Positions 26,292 to 33,866 of a DNA stretch of 64,000 nucleotides are shown piece after piece (position 1 is the stretch's first letter; each line of letters starts with the position of its first letter). The notes under the pieces were generated by a model that did no database searches, was not told the DNA's origin, and saw only the letters and a list, made by a program, of their open reading frames with translations. The stretch covers positions 2,046,001-2,110,000 of the forward strand of contig NZ_JACHYB010000001.1 of assembly GCF_014192515.1 (NCBI RefSeq), given 5' to 3'. Origin of the DNA: Microbacter margulisiae (lineage in GTDB: Bacteria > Bacteroidota > Bacteroidia > Bacteroidales > Paludibacteraceae). The translations under genes and the position numbers were made by a program.

Positions 26292-27143
26292 TTAATCGTC
26301 AATCTTTTTGTATAATACATTTTGATAAGGATATGGAATTTCAATCCCCTCCCGGTCATAGCGCTCCTTGATAGCCTTCAGCAAATCACATTTTATCACA
26401 AATGCATTGCCACTGTTAGATGCCCATACCCAAGCCCGCAAGGTGATAGATGAATCGCCTAAAGCCATCACCCGTACAATAACCTGCGGTTTCCCTTGTT
26501 CTTTGTCGCTCTCGCTACGATGATCTATAAGTAAAGGATGTTTCATTGCTTCATCCTGCATGGAAGCTATTGCTTTATCAATATTTGCGGCATAGCTAAT
26601 GCCAACTTCCACAAATGCACAAACAGGTTGATCTATAAAACTGGCGTTTACGATAGTCGCAGAATTAATGGTTGAATTGGGGACAATAATACTTTTATTT
26701 TCAGGATTTCGTAACACGGTATGCCGTAAAGTAATATCCTCTACATTGCCTTGATTACCATCTGACAACACCACAAAATCACCTACCCGGAAAGGTTTGA
26801 AAAGAATAATGAAAATGCCGCTAATAATATTACCCACAGCTTGTTGTGCAGCAAAACCAATAGCAGCCGTCACAATGGCTGCCCCAGCTAACAAAGCCGA
26901 TCCAATCCGTTTTAACTCAGGAATTTTATTGAACAGGATGAGCATCCCGACAATCACCACGAAGAAATTAATCGTATTCTTCAAAAAAGTATAATTGGTA
27001 GGATCCATCTTCATCGTCTGTGCCGCTCTGTGAAAAACGCGCTTCAACACATACGAAGAAAGTTTGACTAACAGGAAAGTCCCAATGATAGCCCCTGCAA
27101 TCCAGATTATCTCTTCCAAATGTCCCATCGGTGGATGTTCCAT
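26292..27143 (-). CDS. Small-conductance mechanosensitive channel (MscS family)
   Basis: This 283-residue inner-membrane channel opens on hypo-osmotic shock. It has three hydrophobic segments (about 10-30, 52-70 and 80-115). The pore-lining TM3 is in LLAGAAIVTAAIGFAAQQAVGN, with the Gly/Ala pattern of the family. The beta domain follows (FRVGDFVVLSDGNQGNVEDI, VPNSTINSATIVN), then a C-terminal alpha/beta domain. The length matches E. coli MscS. It is divergent from the HD-domain gene and upstream of the ClC gene. Confidence 0.93.
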   Translation of the reverse strand: MEHPPMGHLEEIIWIAGAIIGTFLLVKLSSYVLKRVFHRAAQTMKMDPTNYTFLKNTINFFVVIVGMLILFNKIPELKRIGSALLAGAAIVTAAIGFAAQQAVGNIISGIFIILFKPFRVGDFVVLSDGNQGNVEDITLRHTVLRNPENKSIIVPNSTINSATIVNASFIDQPVCAFVEVGISYAANIDKAIASMQDEAMKHPLLIDHRSESDKEQGKPQVIVRVMALGDSSITLRAWVWASNSGNAFVIKCDLLKAIKERYDREGIEIPYPYQNVLYKKIDD

Positions 27144-27251
27144 ATTTTACATCAATGAATTATGTCATCAAGCAATCAAAATACATTAGAAAATACAGGA
27201 ATTGATTGTCCTTTTAAATCAAGGAGATTACACGAACTAGTATTTATGTTG

Positions 27252-27259
27252 TAAATTTG
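27252..27259 (+). promoter_or_regulatory. Putative -7 box of the HD-domain gene (TAAATTTG)
   Basis: TAAATTTG fits TAnnTTTG and lies 23 bp before the ATG at 27282. No TTTG was found at the -33 distance. Confidence 0.35.
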
Positions 27260-27281
27260 AAGTCCAAAATTACTATAAAAA

Positions 27282-27860
27282 ATGGAAACTCTCACACTAT
27301 TGCAGAAATATTTCGACCCTTCTTCTCTCGCATACACGATTTTAGTCAAGCATAGTTATTCTGTCACACAAAAAGCAATCGCCATAGCAGAATCACATCC
27401 GGAATGGAATCCTGATATTTCGTTTATCAAGGAAGCAGCTATGTTACATGATATCGGAATCTTTCTAACGAATGCTCCTGCTATTGGCTGCTTTGGTAAA
27501 CATCAATACATTGAACATGGCTACTTGGGATCTAATATTCTAAAAGCAGAGGGACTCCCACGGCATGCGTTGGTGTGTGAACGTCATACCGGCATGGGAT
27601 TAAGTATACAGGAAATTGTAGAAAAAAATTTACCATTACCCCACCGCAATATGATTCCTCTCACTCTGGAAGAGCAAATCATTTGTTATGCCGATAAATT
27701 CTTTTCCAAATCTCAAAATAACAAAGAATTTTCCATTGATGAAGTCCGAATATCTCTTACTAAGTATGGCCCTCAAGTAATCCAGCAATTTGACAAATGG
27801 ACATCATTGTTTCTTGGCATAGAGGTTGGTAAACTGGTAAGCAAATCCGAAACTAAGTAA
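27282..27860 (+). CDS. HD-domain phosphohydrolase-like protein
   Basis: The 192-residue protein carries a metal-binding HD domain: His in VKHSYSVTQKA near residue 24, then His-Asp in EAAMLHDIGIFL near residue 58, and later His residues in CERHTGMGLS and the Asp of IICYADKFFSKS. HDIG-type proteins hydrolyse phosphoesters such as nucleotides, but short stand-alone members have varied substrates, so none is assigned. The 3' end overlaps the convergent DUF3078 gene by 57 bp (27804-27860), so antisense interference between the two transcripts is possible. No terminator is seen at the junction. Confidence 0.85.
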   Translation: METLTLLQKYFDPSSLAYTILVKHSYSVTQKAIAIAESHPEWNPDISFIKEAAMLHDIGIFLTNAPAIGCFGKHQYIEHGYLGSNILKAEGLPRHALVCERHTGMGLSIQEIVEKNLPLPHRNMIPLTLEEQIICYADKFFSKSQNNKEFSIDEVRISLTKYGPQVIQQFDKWTSLFLGIEVGKLVSKSETK

Positions 27861-29198
27861 TTCCTTAAATTGCCATGGTTTGGGATAAACTCCATTGGTA
27901 GAAAGCGAGCTATTATCAAAGCGGGGATGTATCGAAATCCGGGCAGAGAAGAAACGGTTTATTGTAACATTGGCAATAGTTTCCCAATCCAGTTGCATTG
28001 AATGATAATTGGTAAAGTAATATAAACGGGTACTCACATCAACGTAATTTGAAAGCTGTTTTTCGTAGTTTACAAGAAATGAGCTACCAAACTCACGTAG
28101 GCTGTTCTGTCCCGGTTTAATTCCATACAAGGCTAAATTAAAGTTTGTCGTGTTCGCAACATGAATATACCGATAGGTAAGAGGCGTGATCAAAAAAGAA
28201 AGTTTATTTTTATTGTAATTCATACCTACACCTAAATCAAGCTGATAGGGAGAAAAAAATCCATTCATTTTTGTTATGGAATTAAGCGCAGAAAACGAAG
28301 TTAAGGAATAAGTTGTAAGCTGTCCTGATAAGCTGTAATACCAATTATCAAAAGCCTTTACACCAAACTTACTGGACAAACGGATTAGATTATCGGTAAC
28401 AGAATAACCTCTGATGGAATCAGCAGCTTCACTTTGAATTCCCATATGATAGGTGAAATCATTATCAAATTGAATATTTTTCTGGTCATAATTTGCATCT
28501 GCTGTCAAAATAAAAAGTCCTGCCACATTACTTTGGCCCCCCTGATACCAGTTTGAAGAAGTTAAGTTTTGAGACAATTGCCCCAAAACGCTTCCGCTTG
28601 TCATCCATGGAGATTTTATAAGCTTAGCCACTTTCATATTATCCGGAACATTCAATTCATACCTATGTTCCAACTTCAATCTTTCTTTTCTAGGAATGTT
28701 AATTACATGTGCTGTAAATTGTTCTGGGTTTGGTAATGACTCAATATCATATTTAAAATAAGCAGGATTAGCCATCATGAGTTGGTTCTTCTCCCAATTT
28801 CGAAGGCTATCCGTATAGCGAATAACAGAAAATGCAGGGTTAAAATAAGATGCCACAGGCTCCCCAAAAGAAAGATATTTTTTCTCCATCTGAGCAACAA
28901 CCGGAGCTGGAGGAGGGGTAAATTTCACATTCAGACCGGTAAAAACCAAGTCTATAAACAACGGATTGGCCATAAAAAATGACCTGTCAGGCAAAATAGC
29001 ATAATTAATGCCACTAACCGTGTCAAGCTCTGGCTGTTGATTCTTTTGCAATAAATTAATTGCCAACGAATCGACGATGTTAGCATTCAATGTATTTTGC
29101 AAAGAATTATGATTAAGAACAATGGTATCTTGTCGTTGAGCGAAACAAACCCACGCAAAGGTTGCAAACAAAAAAGTGATCCAAATCTTTTTCACCAT
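27804..29198 (-). CDS. DUF3078 domain-containing outer-membrane-like protein
   Basis: The 464-residue protein starts at the ATG at 29198, which begins a signal peptide (MVKKIWITFLFATFAWVCFA); an in-frame ATG 78 bp upstream would bury it. The part from about residue 200 shows the DUF3078 pattern (VLGQLSQNLTSSNWYQGGQS followed by alternating aromatic/polar strands) and looks like a small beta-barrel ending in LLSFGFAYQFTNLYAKKQ. Its role is not known for the family, which is restricted largely to Bacteroidetes. The N-terminal 200 residues have no recognised domain. It converges on and overlaps the HD gene. Confidence 0.78.
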   Translation of the reverse strand: MVKKIWITFLFATFAWVCFAQRQDTIVLNHNSLQNTLNANIVDSLAINLLQKNQQPELDTVSGINYAILPDRSFFMANPLFIDLVFTGLNVKFTPPPAPVVAQMEKKYLSFGEPVASYFNPAFSVIRYTDSLRNWEKNQLMMANPAYFKYDIESLPNPEQFTAHVINIPRKERLKLEHRYELNVPDNMKVAKLIKSPWMTSGSVLGQLSQNLTSSNWYQGGQSNVAGLFILTADANYDQKNIQFDNDFTYHMGIQSEAADSIRGYSVTDNLIRLSSKFGVKAFDNWYYSLSGQLTTYSLTSFSALNSITKMNGFFSPYQLDLGVGMNYNKNKLSFLITPLTYRYIHVANTTNFNLALYGIKPGQNSLREFGSSFLVNYEKQLSNYVDVSTRLYYFTNYHSMQLDWETIANVTINRFFSARISIHPRFDNSSLSTNGVYPKPWQFKELLSFGFAYQFTNLYAKKQ

Positions 29199-29509
29199 GA
29201 CTATATAGATTTTGAAAGATAAGAATAAAAGAGCGAAAACTACTGAAAATAAATTCGTTAAAACAGACCACAACAAAGAAAATCCCGCCTCCTCCTATTT
29301 TAACTAACTTCGTCACAAAAATAAGCATTTTAGAACAGAAACAAGAAGCATCATAACCGAATTGCATGTTAGGACAGCCATAATGAGATAGTTTTATTAT
29401 TTTTACAACGTTTTAATGCTCGCACTGATGTGTGTTGTATAAATACAATATCACCAAAAGTATGACATATACCGCAACATATTTCCATCTCTTTATTATG
29501 TAGACGCCG

Positions 29510-29517
29510 TATCTTTG
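29510..29517 (+). promoter_or_regulatory. Putative -7 box of the glycosyltransferase gene (TATCTTTG)
   Basis: TATCTTTG matches TAnnTTTG and lies 36 bp before the start codon at 29553. The -33 region does not contain a clear TTTG. Confidence 0.45.
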
Positions 29518-29552
29518 CCTCACAACTTTATCAGCAGCTTGCTTATTGTAAA

Positions 29553-30530
29553 ATGCACGATACTGAATTTGACAAACCACAAATTATTCTCGTGGCTCCA
29601 CTTAACTGGGGTCTGGGACATGCTTCCCGATGCATTCCATTAATAAAAAAATGGAACATTGAGGGGCATCGCATCATTTTATCCGCAAATGGAGAGGCTG
29701 CCTCTCTTTTACACAAAGAATTTCCCGCACTATCTTTTGTCAAGTTGCCGGAATGGAAAATTCGCTATTCTTCAAATCGTTCTCAAATTTTTAGCCTTCT
29801 ATGGCAGCTTCCGGCTTTATTGGTTTCCAATATCATTGAACATTGGAAGTTACGCAAAATTGTCAAAAAGTATCACATATCATTGATTGTGTCCGATAAT
29901 CGTTTCGGACTGTGGCATCGCCATATCAAATCAATTTATATCACCCACCAGTTAATGATTAAAGTTCCTCAGCCGATGCAATGGGCAGAACCTTTGCTTT
30001 GGAAGATTCATCATTGGATTATTATACAGTATGATGAATGCTGGATTCCCGATATTGCTTCCCAAGACAATTTGTCAGGAGATTTGTCACATAGATATCC
30101 ACTGCCCAAGCATGCTCATTTTATTGGCTGGCTGTCACGTTTCCCTGTCGACAAACGAATCACCATCAAGAAGCACTACCATACGCTGTGTCTGATATCG
30201 GGGCCGGAACCGCATAGAACGTTACTTGAACAATCTTTAATTTATCGGTTTCAAAGCCAAAATACGCCAACATTAATTGTTCAAGGGAAACCTTCTATTG
30301 AGCAACACTGGCAATCAATAGGCAATATTGATATTGTTTCTCATCTGGACACTACCGAAATGCAAACCTATATCATCGACACACCTGACTTGATTTGCCG
30401 GTCGGGATACTCCACATTAATGGACCTAAAAGTATTAAACAAGAACGCAACAGAACTTATTCCAACCCCAGGTCAAACAGAGCAAATCTATTTAATGCAA
30501 TGGAACAATCCATCTAAAAAACATTTATAG
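29553..30530 (+). CDS. MurG-like glycosyltransferase (GT28-type fold)
   Basis: The 325-residue protein resembles GT-B glycosyltransferases of family 28. The N-terminal motif VAPLNWGLGHASRCIPLI is the glycine-rich acceptor loop; the C-terminal half contains LICRSGYSTLMDLKVL followed by LIPTPGQTEQIYLM, which correspond to the nucleotide-sugar binding region (compare the G-x-G-T and P-x-Q-x-x-Q patterns in MurG). It has no signal peptide and would act on the cytoplasmic face of the membrane. Substrates are not predictable; it is not MurG itself because the gene is far from cell-wall clusters and the middle region differs. It sits just upstream of a geranylgeranylglyceryl-phosphate synthase homologue, so a lipid acceptor is conceivable. 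Confidence 0.8.
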   Translation: MHDTEFDKPQIILVAPLNWGLGHASRCIPLIKKWNIEGHRIILSANGEAASLLHKEFPALSFVKLPEWKIRYSSNRSQIFSLLWQLPALLVSNIIEHWKLRKIVKKYHISLIVSDNRFGLWHRHIKSIYITHQLMIKVPQPMQWAEPLLWKIHHWIIIQYDECWIPDIASQDNLSGDLSHRYPLPKHAHFIGWLSRFPVDKRITIKKHYHTLCLISGPEPHRTLLEQSLIYRFQSQNTPTLIVQGKPSIEQHWQSIGNIDIVSHLDTTEMQTYIIDTPDLICRSGYSTLMDLKVLNKNATELIPTPGQTEQIYLMQWNNPSKKHL

Positions 30531-30538
30531 TACCTTTG
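30531..30538 (+). promoter_or_regulatory. Putative -7 box of the GGGP-synthase gene (TACCTTTG)
   Basis: TACCTTTG begins directly after the stop codon of the glycosyltransferase and 34 bp before the next ATG. It suggests the downstream gene has its own promoter besides read-through. Confidence 0.45.
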
Positions 30539-30564
30539 TTTTTAAATCTTTCTCCATATTGACT

Positions 30565-31311
30565 ATGAGACCTGTCTGCCAAAAATTCGTGGATGCGATG
30601 CACAAAAAGGAAAAACTATTCCTCGTCCTAATGGATCCAGATCATTTTATTCACCAGGAACAAATCACACAATATATTACTTATGTCAAACAGGCACATC
30701 CGGATATGATTTTAATTGGTGGAAGCCTAACAACACAAGCAACAGGCACGCTTATTAAGCAGATCAAGAGACTATGCACGCTCCCTCTGGTATTATTTCC
30801 GGGCAATATTTTCCAATTTACGACCGAGGCTGATGCACTTTTGCTGCTATCACTCATTTCAGGTAGAAACCCGGAATTATTGATCGGACAGCATGTTGCA
30901 ATGGCTCAAACCATTAAAAAATCTGGAATTGAGGCTATTTCAACGGGGTATATGCTAGTAGAAAGTGACCAAACAACAACCGTAGAATATATTAGTAACA
31001 CGCGTCCATTACCTCATTCAAAGCCCCAAATAGCAGCTGCCACAGCAATAGCAGGAACCCTGCTAGGCAATCAACTAATCTATTTGGAAGCAGGTAGTGG
31101 TGCAAAACAACCTGTACCTACCGAAATGATTACAGAAGTAAAAAAATCCATAGAAGTACCGCTGATTGTTGGTGGAGGATTACGGAGGGAATCAGCTATT
31201 CTTGATGCATTGACAGCCGGAGCAGATGCCATTGTCGTTGGCAATGCGCTGGAAAAAAACCCTGAGCTCATGATTCATTTTGCACACCTAGTTCATCGTT
31301 TTAATCAATAA
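30565..31311 (+). CDS. Geranylgeranylglyceryl-phosphate synthase family protein (PcrB-like)
   Basis: This is a 248-residue TIM-barrel prenyltransferase. Family knowledge: these enzymes make an ether bond between sn-glycerol-1-phosphate and a polyprenyl diphosphate (geranylgeranyl in archaea, heptaprenyl in Bacillus PcrB). Visible motifs are LFLVLMDPDHF near the N-terminus, DMILIGGSLTTQ, LVLFPGNIFQFTTEADALLL, STGYMLVE, IYLEAGSGA and VPLIVGGGLRRESAILDALTAGADAIVVGNAL for the phosphate-binding loops. The ATG at 30565 is preferred over an upstream in-frame TTG. Members in Bacteroidetes have been described, but their lipid product in cells is less clear. Family call is firm; exact chain length is not. 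Confidence 0.9.
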   Translation: MRPVCQKFVDAMHKKEKLFLVLMDPDHFIHQEQITQYITYVKQAHPDMILIGGSLTTQATGTLIKQIKRLCTLPLVLFPGNIFQFTTEADALLLLSLISGRNPELLIGQHVAMAQTIKKSGIEAISTGYMLVESDQTTTVEYISNTRPLPHSKPQIAAATAIAGTLLGNQLIYLEAGSGAKQPVPTEMITEVKKSIEVPLIVGGGLRRESAILDALTAGADAIVVGNALEKNPELMIHFAHLVHRFNQ

Positions 31312-31376
31312 ACAACTAAAAACAAACAACATAAGCATAAACAGAAAAGAATTTAGCGGCAAATATAAGACAAAGC

Positions 31377-31407
31377 TTTGTGGAATCTAAAAAAAGCATT
31401 ACCTTTG
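31377..31407 (+). promoter_or_regulatory. Promoter of tRNA-Lys (TTTG-N19-TACCTTTG)
   Basis: TTTG at 31377-31380 and TACCTTTG at 31400-31407 are separated by 19 bp, a full match to the Bacteroidetes sigma-ABfr consensus. The tRNA begins 34 bp downstream. Confidence 0.85.
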
Positions 31408-31440
31408 CACCGCTTTTGCCAAAGACAATCAAAGCATTTT

Positions 31441-31513
31441 GATTCAGTAGCTCAGCAGGTAGAGCACATCCCTTTTAAGGATGGGGTCCTGGGTTCGAGC
31501 CCCAGCTGGATCA
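31441..31513 (+). tRNA. tRNA-Lys (anticodon TTT)
   Basis: The 73-nt sequence folds into a full cloverleaf. The acceptor stem GATTCAG pairs with CTGGATC (one G-T pair), the D arm is in GCTCAGCAGGTAGAGC, the anticodon stem CATCC/GGATG holds the loop CTTTTAA with anticodon TTT, and the T arm is CTGGG-TTCGAGC-CCCAG. The discriminator base is A; CCA is not encoded. It has its own consensus promoter and terminator. Confidence 0.97.
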
Positions 31514-31517
31514 CATA

Positions 31518-31548
31518 AAACCTTGTAATTCATTTACAAGGTTTTTTT
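31518..31548 (+). terminator. Intrinsic terminator of tRNA-Lys
   Basis: AAACCTTGTAA (31518-31528) pairs with TTACAAGGTTT (31534-31544) and is followed by a run of T. It begins 4 nt after the tRNA. Confidence 0.9.
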
Positions 31549-31616
31549 ATTTTCGCAAAACTTAGGATAGATCAGAACCAATTCCGGATCAATCGGGAAA
31601 GTTGTGTTTTTGTTGA

Positions 31617-32564
31617 TTAAGCATAAATTTTTGTTAGTCTGAAAAGGAAAAAATTCACATCTCTCACGCCTCTGAAAGATGCCCTAAAAGCTTTGATTTT
31701 GGCATTGAATGATTCTGCAGAAGCATTTGTACTTCTGTGATTAAAATAATTCAGGATCGTCAAATAATGTGATTGAATGGTTCTGGTGATGCTTCCAAAT
31801 GACAAAATACCTGAGTTATCAACCCTATCATACCACTGTGCCAGTTTAGCAAAAGCTACTCCTTTGTCTTTTGTTTGATGGTAAATAGCCCCCAATTGCA
31901 AGGAAAAATGATATGCTTTCTTTAGGTCAGGATACAGTTCAAAAAGAATTTCAGCTCTTGTTTTCTGAGAATATGTCCATGCTGTGGGTTTCTTAAACAA
32001 CAAATATCTGCTACGCGCCAGTAGTTGCTTGAGAGTGTCTCCGTTTGCCAGAACCGGTGGATTGTATTTCCTTCCGCAGGCTTTCGCTAATGCCATATCG
32101 ATCGTTTCCCTGTCCAGTGCATTCCAACGATGTTTAATTCTGAGCTCCTGAACGGCATCATAAGCCAACTGTTGAACATGAAACCTGTCGGTCACTCTAC
32201 TGGCTTGGGGAAAGCAAATTTTGATCACGTATTCCATATTGGCTGCCATATCCATGGTAACTTCCCGGACTTTCCACCTGACACGCTTTGGCAGCTTGTT
32301 GAGAACCGCGACAATATCCTCTGCCTTAGTTCCCCGAACCATAGCCACAATGGTTCCTTTACCTCCTTTTGCCGCTTTGTTGGTGACAATAGTATATAGT
32401 TCTCCGTTAGACAAGCTGGTTTCATCTATACTTAAGAAGCGGCCTACATTATCCGGATAAAGCAGCCATTGGTGAGCATGAGATTTTTGATCCCACTGAT
32501 GATAATCACTCAGATAGTCCTTGTATTGCTCTTGCAACTGCTTGCCATCCAGATAATAATGCAC
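31617..32564 (-). CDS. ISL3-type transposase, catalytic part (second frame)
   Basis: The 315-residue frame contains the DDE catalytic core: first Asp in FLSIDETSLSNGELYTIVTN, second Asp in VTDRFHVQQLAYDAVQEL, and Glu in STNASAESFNAKIKAFRASF. It starts with a GTG at 32564, but the frame is open further upstream to about 32615 and the extra residues (ending HPISAKSLAV) look natural, so the part is probably made as an extension of the 32575-32964 frame through a +1 shift. This two-frame arrangement is known for ISAon1-like elements in Bacteroidetes. No internal stop is present, so the element may be active. Confidence 0.88.
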   Translation of the reverse strand: MHYYLDGKQLQEQYKDYLSDYHQWDQKSHAHQWLLYPDNVGRFLSIDETSLSNGELYTIVTNKAAKGGKGTIVAMVRGTKAEDIVAVLNKLPKRVRWKVREVTMDMAANMEYVIKICFPQASRVTDRFHVQQLAYDAVQELRIKHRWNALDRETIDMALAKACGRKYNPPVLANGDTLKQLLARSRYLLFKKPTAWTYSQKTRAEILFELYPDLKKAYHFSLQLGAIYHQTKDKGVAFAKLAQWYDRVDNSGILSFGSITRTIQSHYLTILNYFNHRSTNASAESFNAKIKAFRASFRGVRDVNFFLFRLTKIYA

Positions 32565-32574
32565 TGCAAGGGAT

Positions 32575-32964
32575 TTAGCACTTATGGGATGAGTATCCAG
32601 GTAATTCTTTTAAAAAAGCCGCGAATTCCTGTGTAAATCGCGTTCCTTTTGCCGTAAGTTCCCAATTTCGGCTAACCACTTGGTTTGTATTGGCATTCAA
32701 CCACCTTCGACACTTAATCTTCAAATCAAATACCTTTCCTCGTATTGGAAAATCATGTATGGTTTGTTCCTGATGAAAGCCATGACAACGAAGAGGTTCT
32801 CCTGCATACTCTGAAGGAATATCAGGCTTTTCTTCAAGATAAACCGCATAACCTATCCCAATGTTCCTAACTGATTTTATTTCAAAATACTCCAGAATCC
32901 CTTCTGGCAATATTAACTCCAACAACTGATGTTCCGCTGACTTTAATTCTGTCTCTTTTTCCAT
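32575..32964 (-). CDS. ISL3-type transposase, N-terminal part (first frame)
   Basis: The 129-residue frame has the features of the ISL3 N-terminal DNA-binding region: a Cys/His-containing segment (LRCHGFHQEQTIHDFPIRGK) and the basic stretch FDLKIKCRRWLNANTNQVV. It ends with the stop at 32575, just past the point where the catalytic frame opens. The overlap includes a run T6A4 on the coding strand, which could promote slippage, but the required shift is +1 (or -2), not the common -1. Expressed alone it would be a DNA-binding protein without a catalytic core. Confidence 0.85.
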   Translation of the reverse strand: MEKETELKSAEHQLLELILPEGILEYFEIKSVRNIGIGYAVYLEEKPDIPSEYAGEPLRCHGFHQEQTIHDFPIRGKVFDLKIKCRRWLNANTNQVVSRNWELTAKGTRFTQEFAAFLKELPGYSSHKC

Positions 32965-33152
32965 GAAACAAAATTATCATTTTTTATCCTCTAACACAAC
33001 TTTTCCGATTGATCCCCAATTCCCCCAAAAAAGCGGTAATTTTGTCCACTTATAAATAGTTCCGTCACTGCAGGCACGGAATGCATAATTTGTCGTTTAG
33101 CTCCTTTTGCCAACACAACTAAGAAGCCTAAATGCTCTCAAACCCCAATAAA

Positions 33153-33854
33153 ATGAAAAAGATAGGAATTATCGGAGGATTAGGCCCCGAAGCCACAGTA
33201 GATTACTACAAAGAAATCATCAATGCATACAAAGCTGAAGACAGAGCATTAAACTATCCTGAAATCATTCTTATCAGTGTAAACATGTCAAATTTCTTAA
33301 CCTTGATGGACTCTAAGAAATTTGATGAAGCCACGACATATTTGGTCGACCGAATTAAAAGGCTGCACTATGCAGGAGCAGATTTTGCTGCTATAACAGC
33401 CAATACACCGCATCAGGTTTTTGACCAAGTCCAGGCAAAATCACCGATCCCTCTTATCAGTATTATCGAAGTAACATGTGACGAAGCTCAAAAGAAAGGA
33501 TTCAAGCGCTGTGGATTGCTTGGGACAGCATTCACAATGAACGCAACTTTTTACTCTGATGTTTTCAGGAAACGTGGTATTGAAGTGATTATGCCCTGTG
33601 ATAACGACAAACAAATAATACATCAAAAACTATTTACTGAAATAGAATTGGGAATATTTAGAGACGACACACGCCAAATTCTGATTAAAATCATCGAGAG
33701 GATGGTCAAAACAAACCAAATCGATTCCTTAATTCTGGGATGCACAGAACTTCCTTTAATTCTGGCCGAAACCTCGTATGCAGGCATTCCGATACTGAAC
33801 ACAACGAAAATCCACGTCAAATCAATTGTAGACTACTGCAATTCAGATTTATAA
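33153..33854 (+). CDS. Aspartate/glutamate racemase family protein
   Basis: The roughly 233-residue protein belongs to the two-domain Asp/Glu racemase fold (MKKIGIIGGLGPEATVDYY). The ATG at 33153 begins the fold; another in-frame ATG lies 21 bp upstream. The second catalytic Cys is present in SLILGCTELPLIL, but the first, normally in a CNTxH motif, reads TANTPH, so Ala replaces Cys. Family knowledge: both cysteines act in two-base racemases; enzymes with one replaced can be stereo-restricted or act on other substrates. It lies 12 bp before pncB, so it is likely transcribed with NAD-salvage genes, an unexpected partnership. Confidence 0.85.
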   Translation: MKKIGIIGGLGPEATVDYYKEIINAYKAEDRALNYPEIILISVNMSNFLTLMDSKKFDEATTYLVDRIKRLHYAGADFAAITANTPHQVFDQVQAKSPIPLISIIEVTCDEAQKKGFKRCGLLGTAFTMNATFYSDVFRKRGIEVIMPCDNDKQIIHQKLFTEIELGIFRDDTRQILIKIIERMVKTNQIDSLILGCTELPLILAETSYAGIPILNTTKIHVKSIVDYCNSDL

Positions 33855-33866
33855 ACAACAAAACGT

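Larger units (their letters stand above)
31586..33015 (-). mobile_element. Complete ISL3-type insertion sequence (1430 bp)
   Basis: The element is bounded by 23-bp inverted repeats matching at 22 positions: GGATCAATCGGGAAAGTTG at 31586 onward and its counterpart ending at 33015. It is flanked by an 8-bp target duplication CCAATTCC (31578-31585 and 33016-33023). ISL3 elements typically make 8-bp duplications. Two minus-strand frames encode the two parts of the transposase. It inserted downstream of the tRNA-Lys terminator and upstream of the racemase operon. Confidence 0.92.

Noticed and set aside
31441..33023. tRNA-Lys as an integration site for a genomic island
   Set aside because: The adjacent element is an ISL3-type IS with its own target duplication about 65 bp past the tRNA; there is no integrase and no repeat of the tRNA 3' end.
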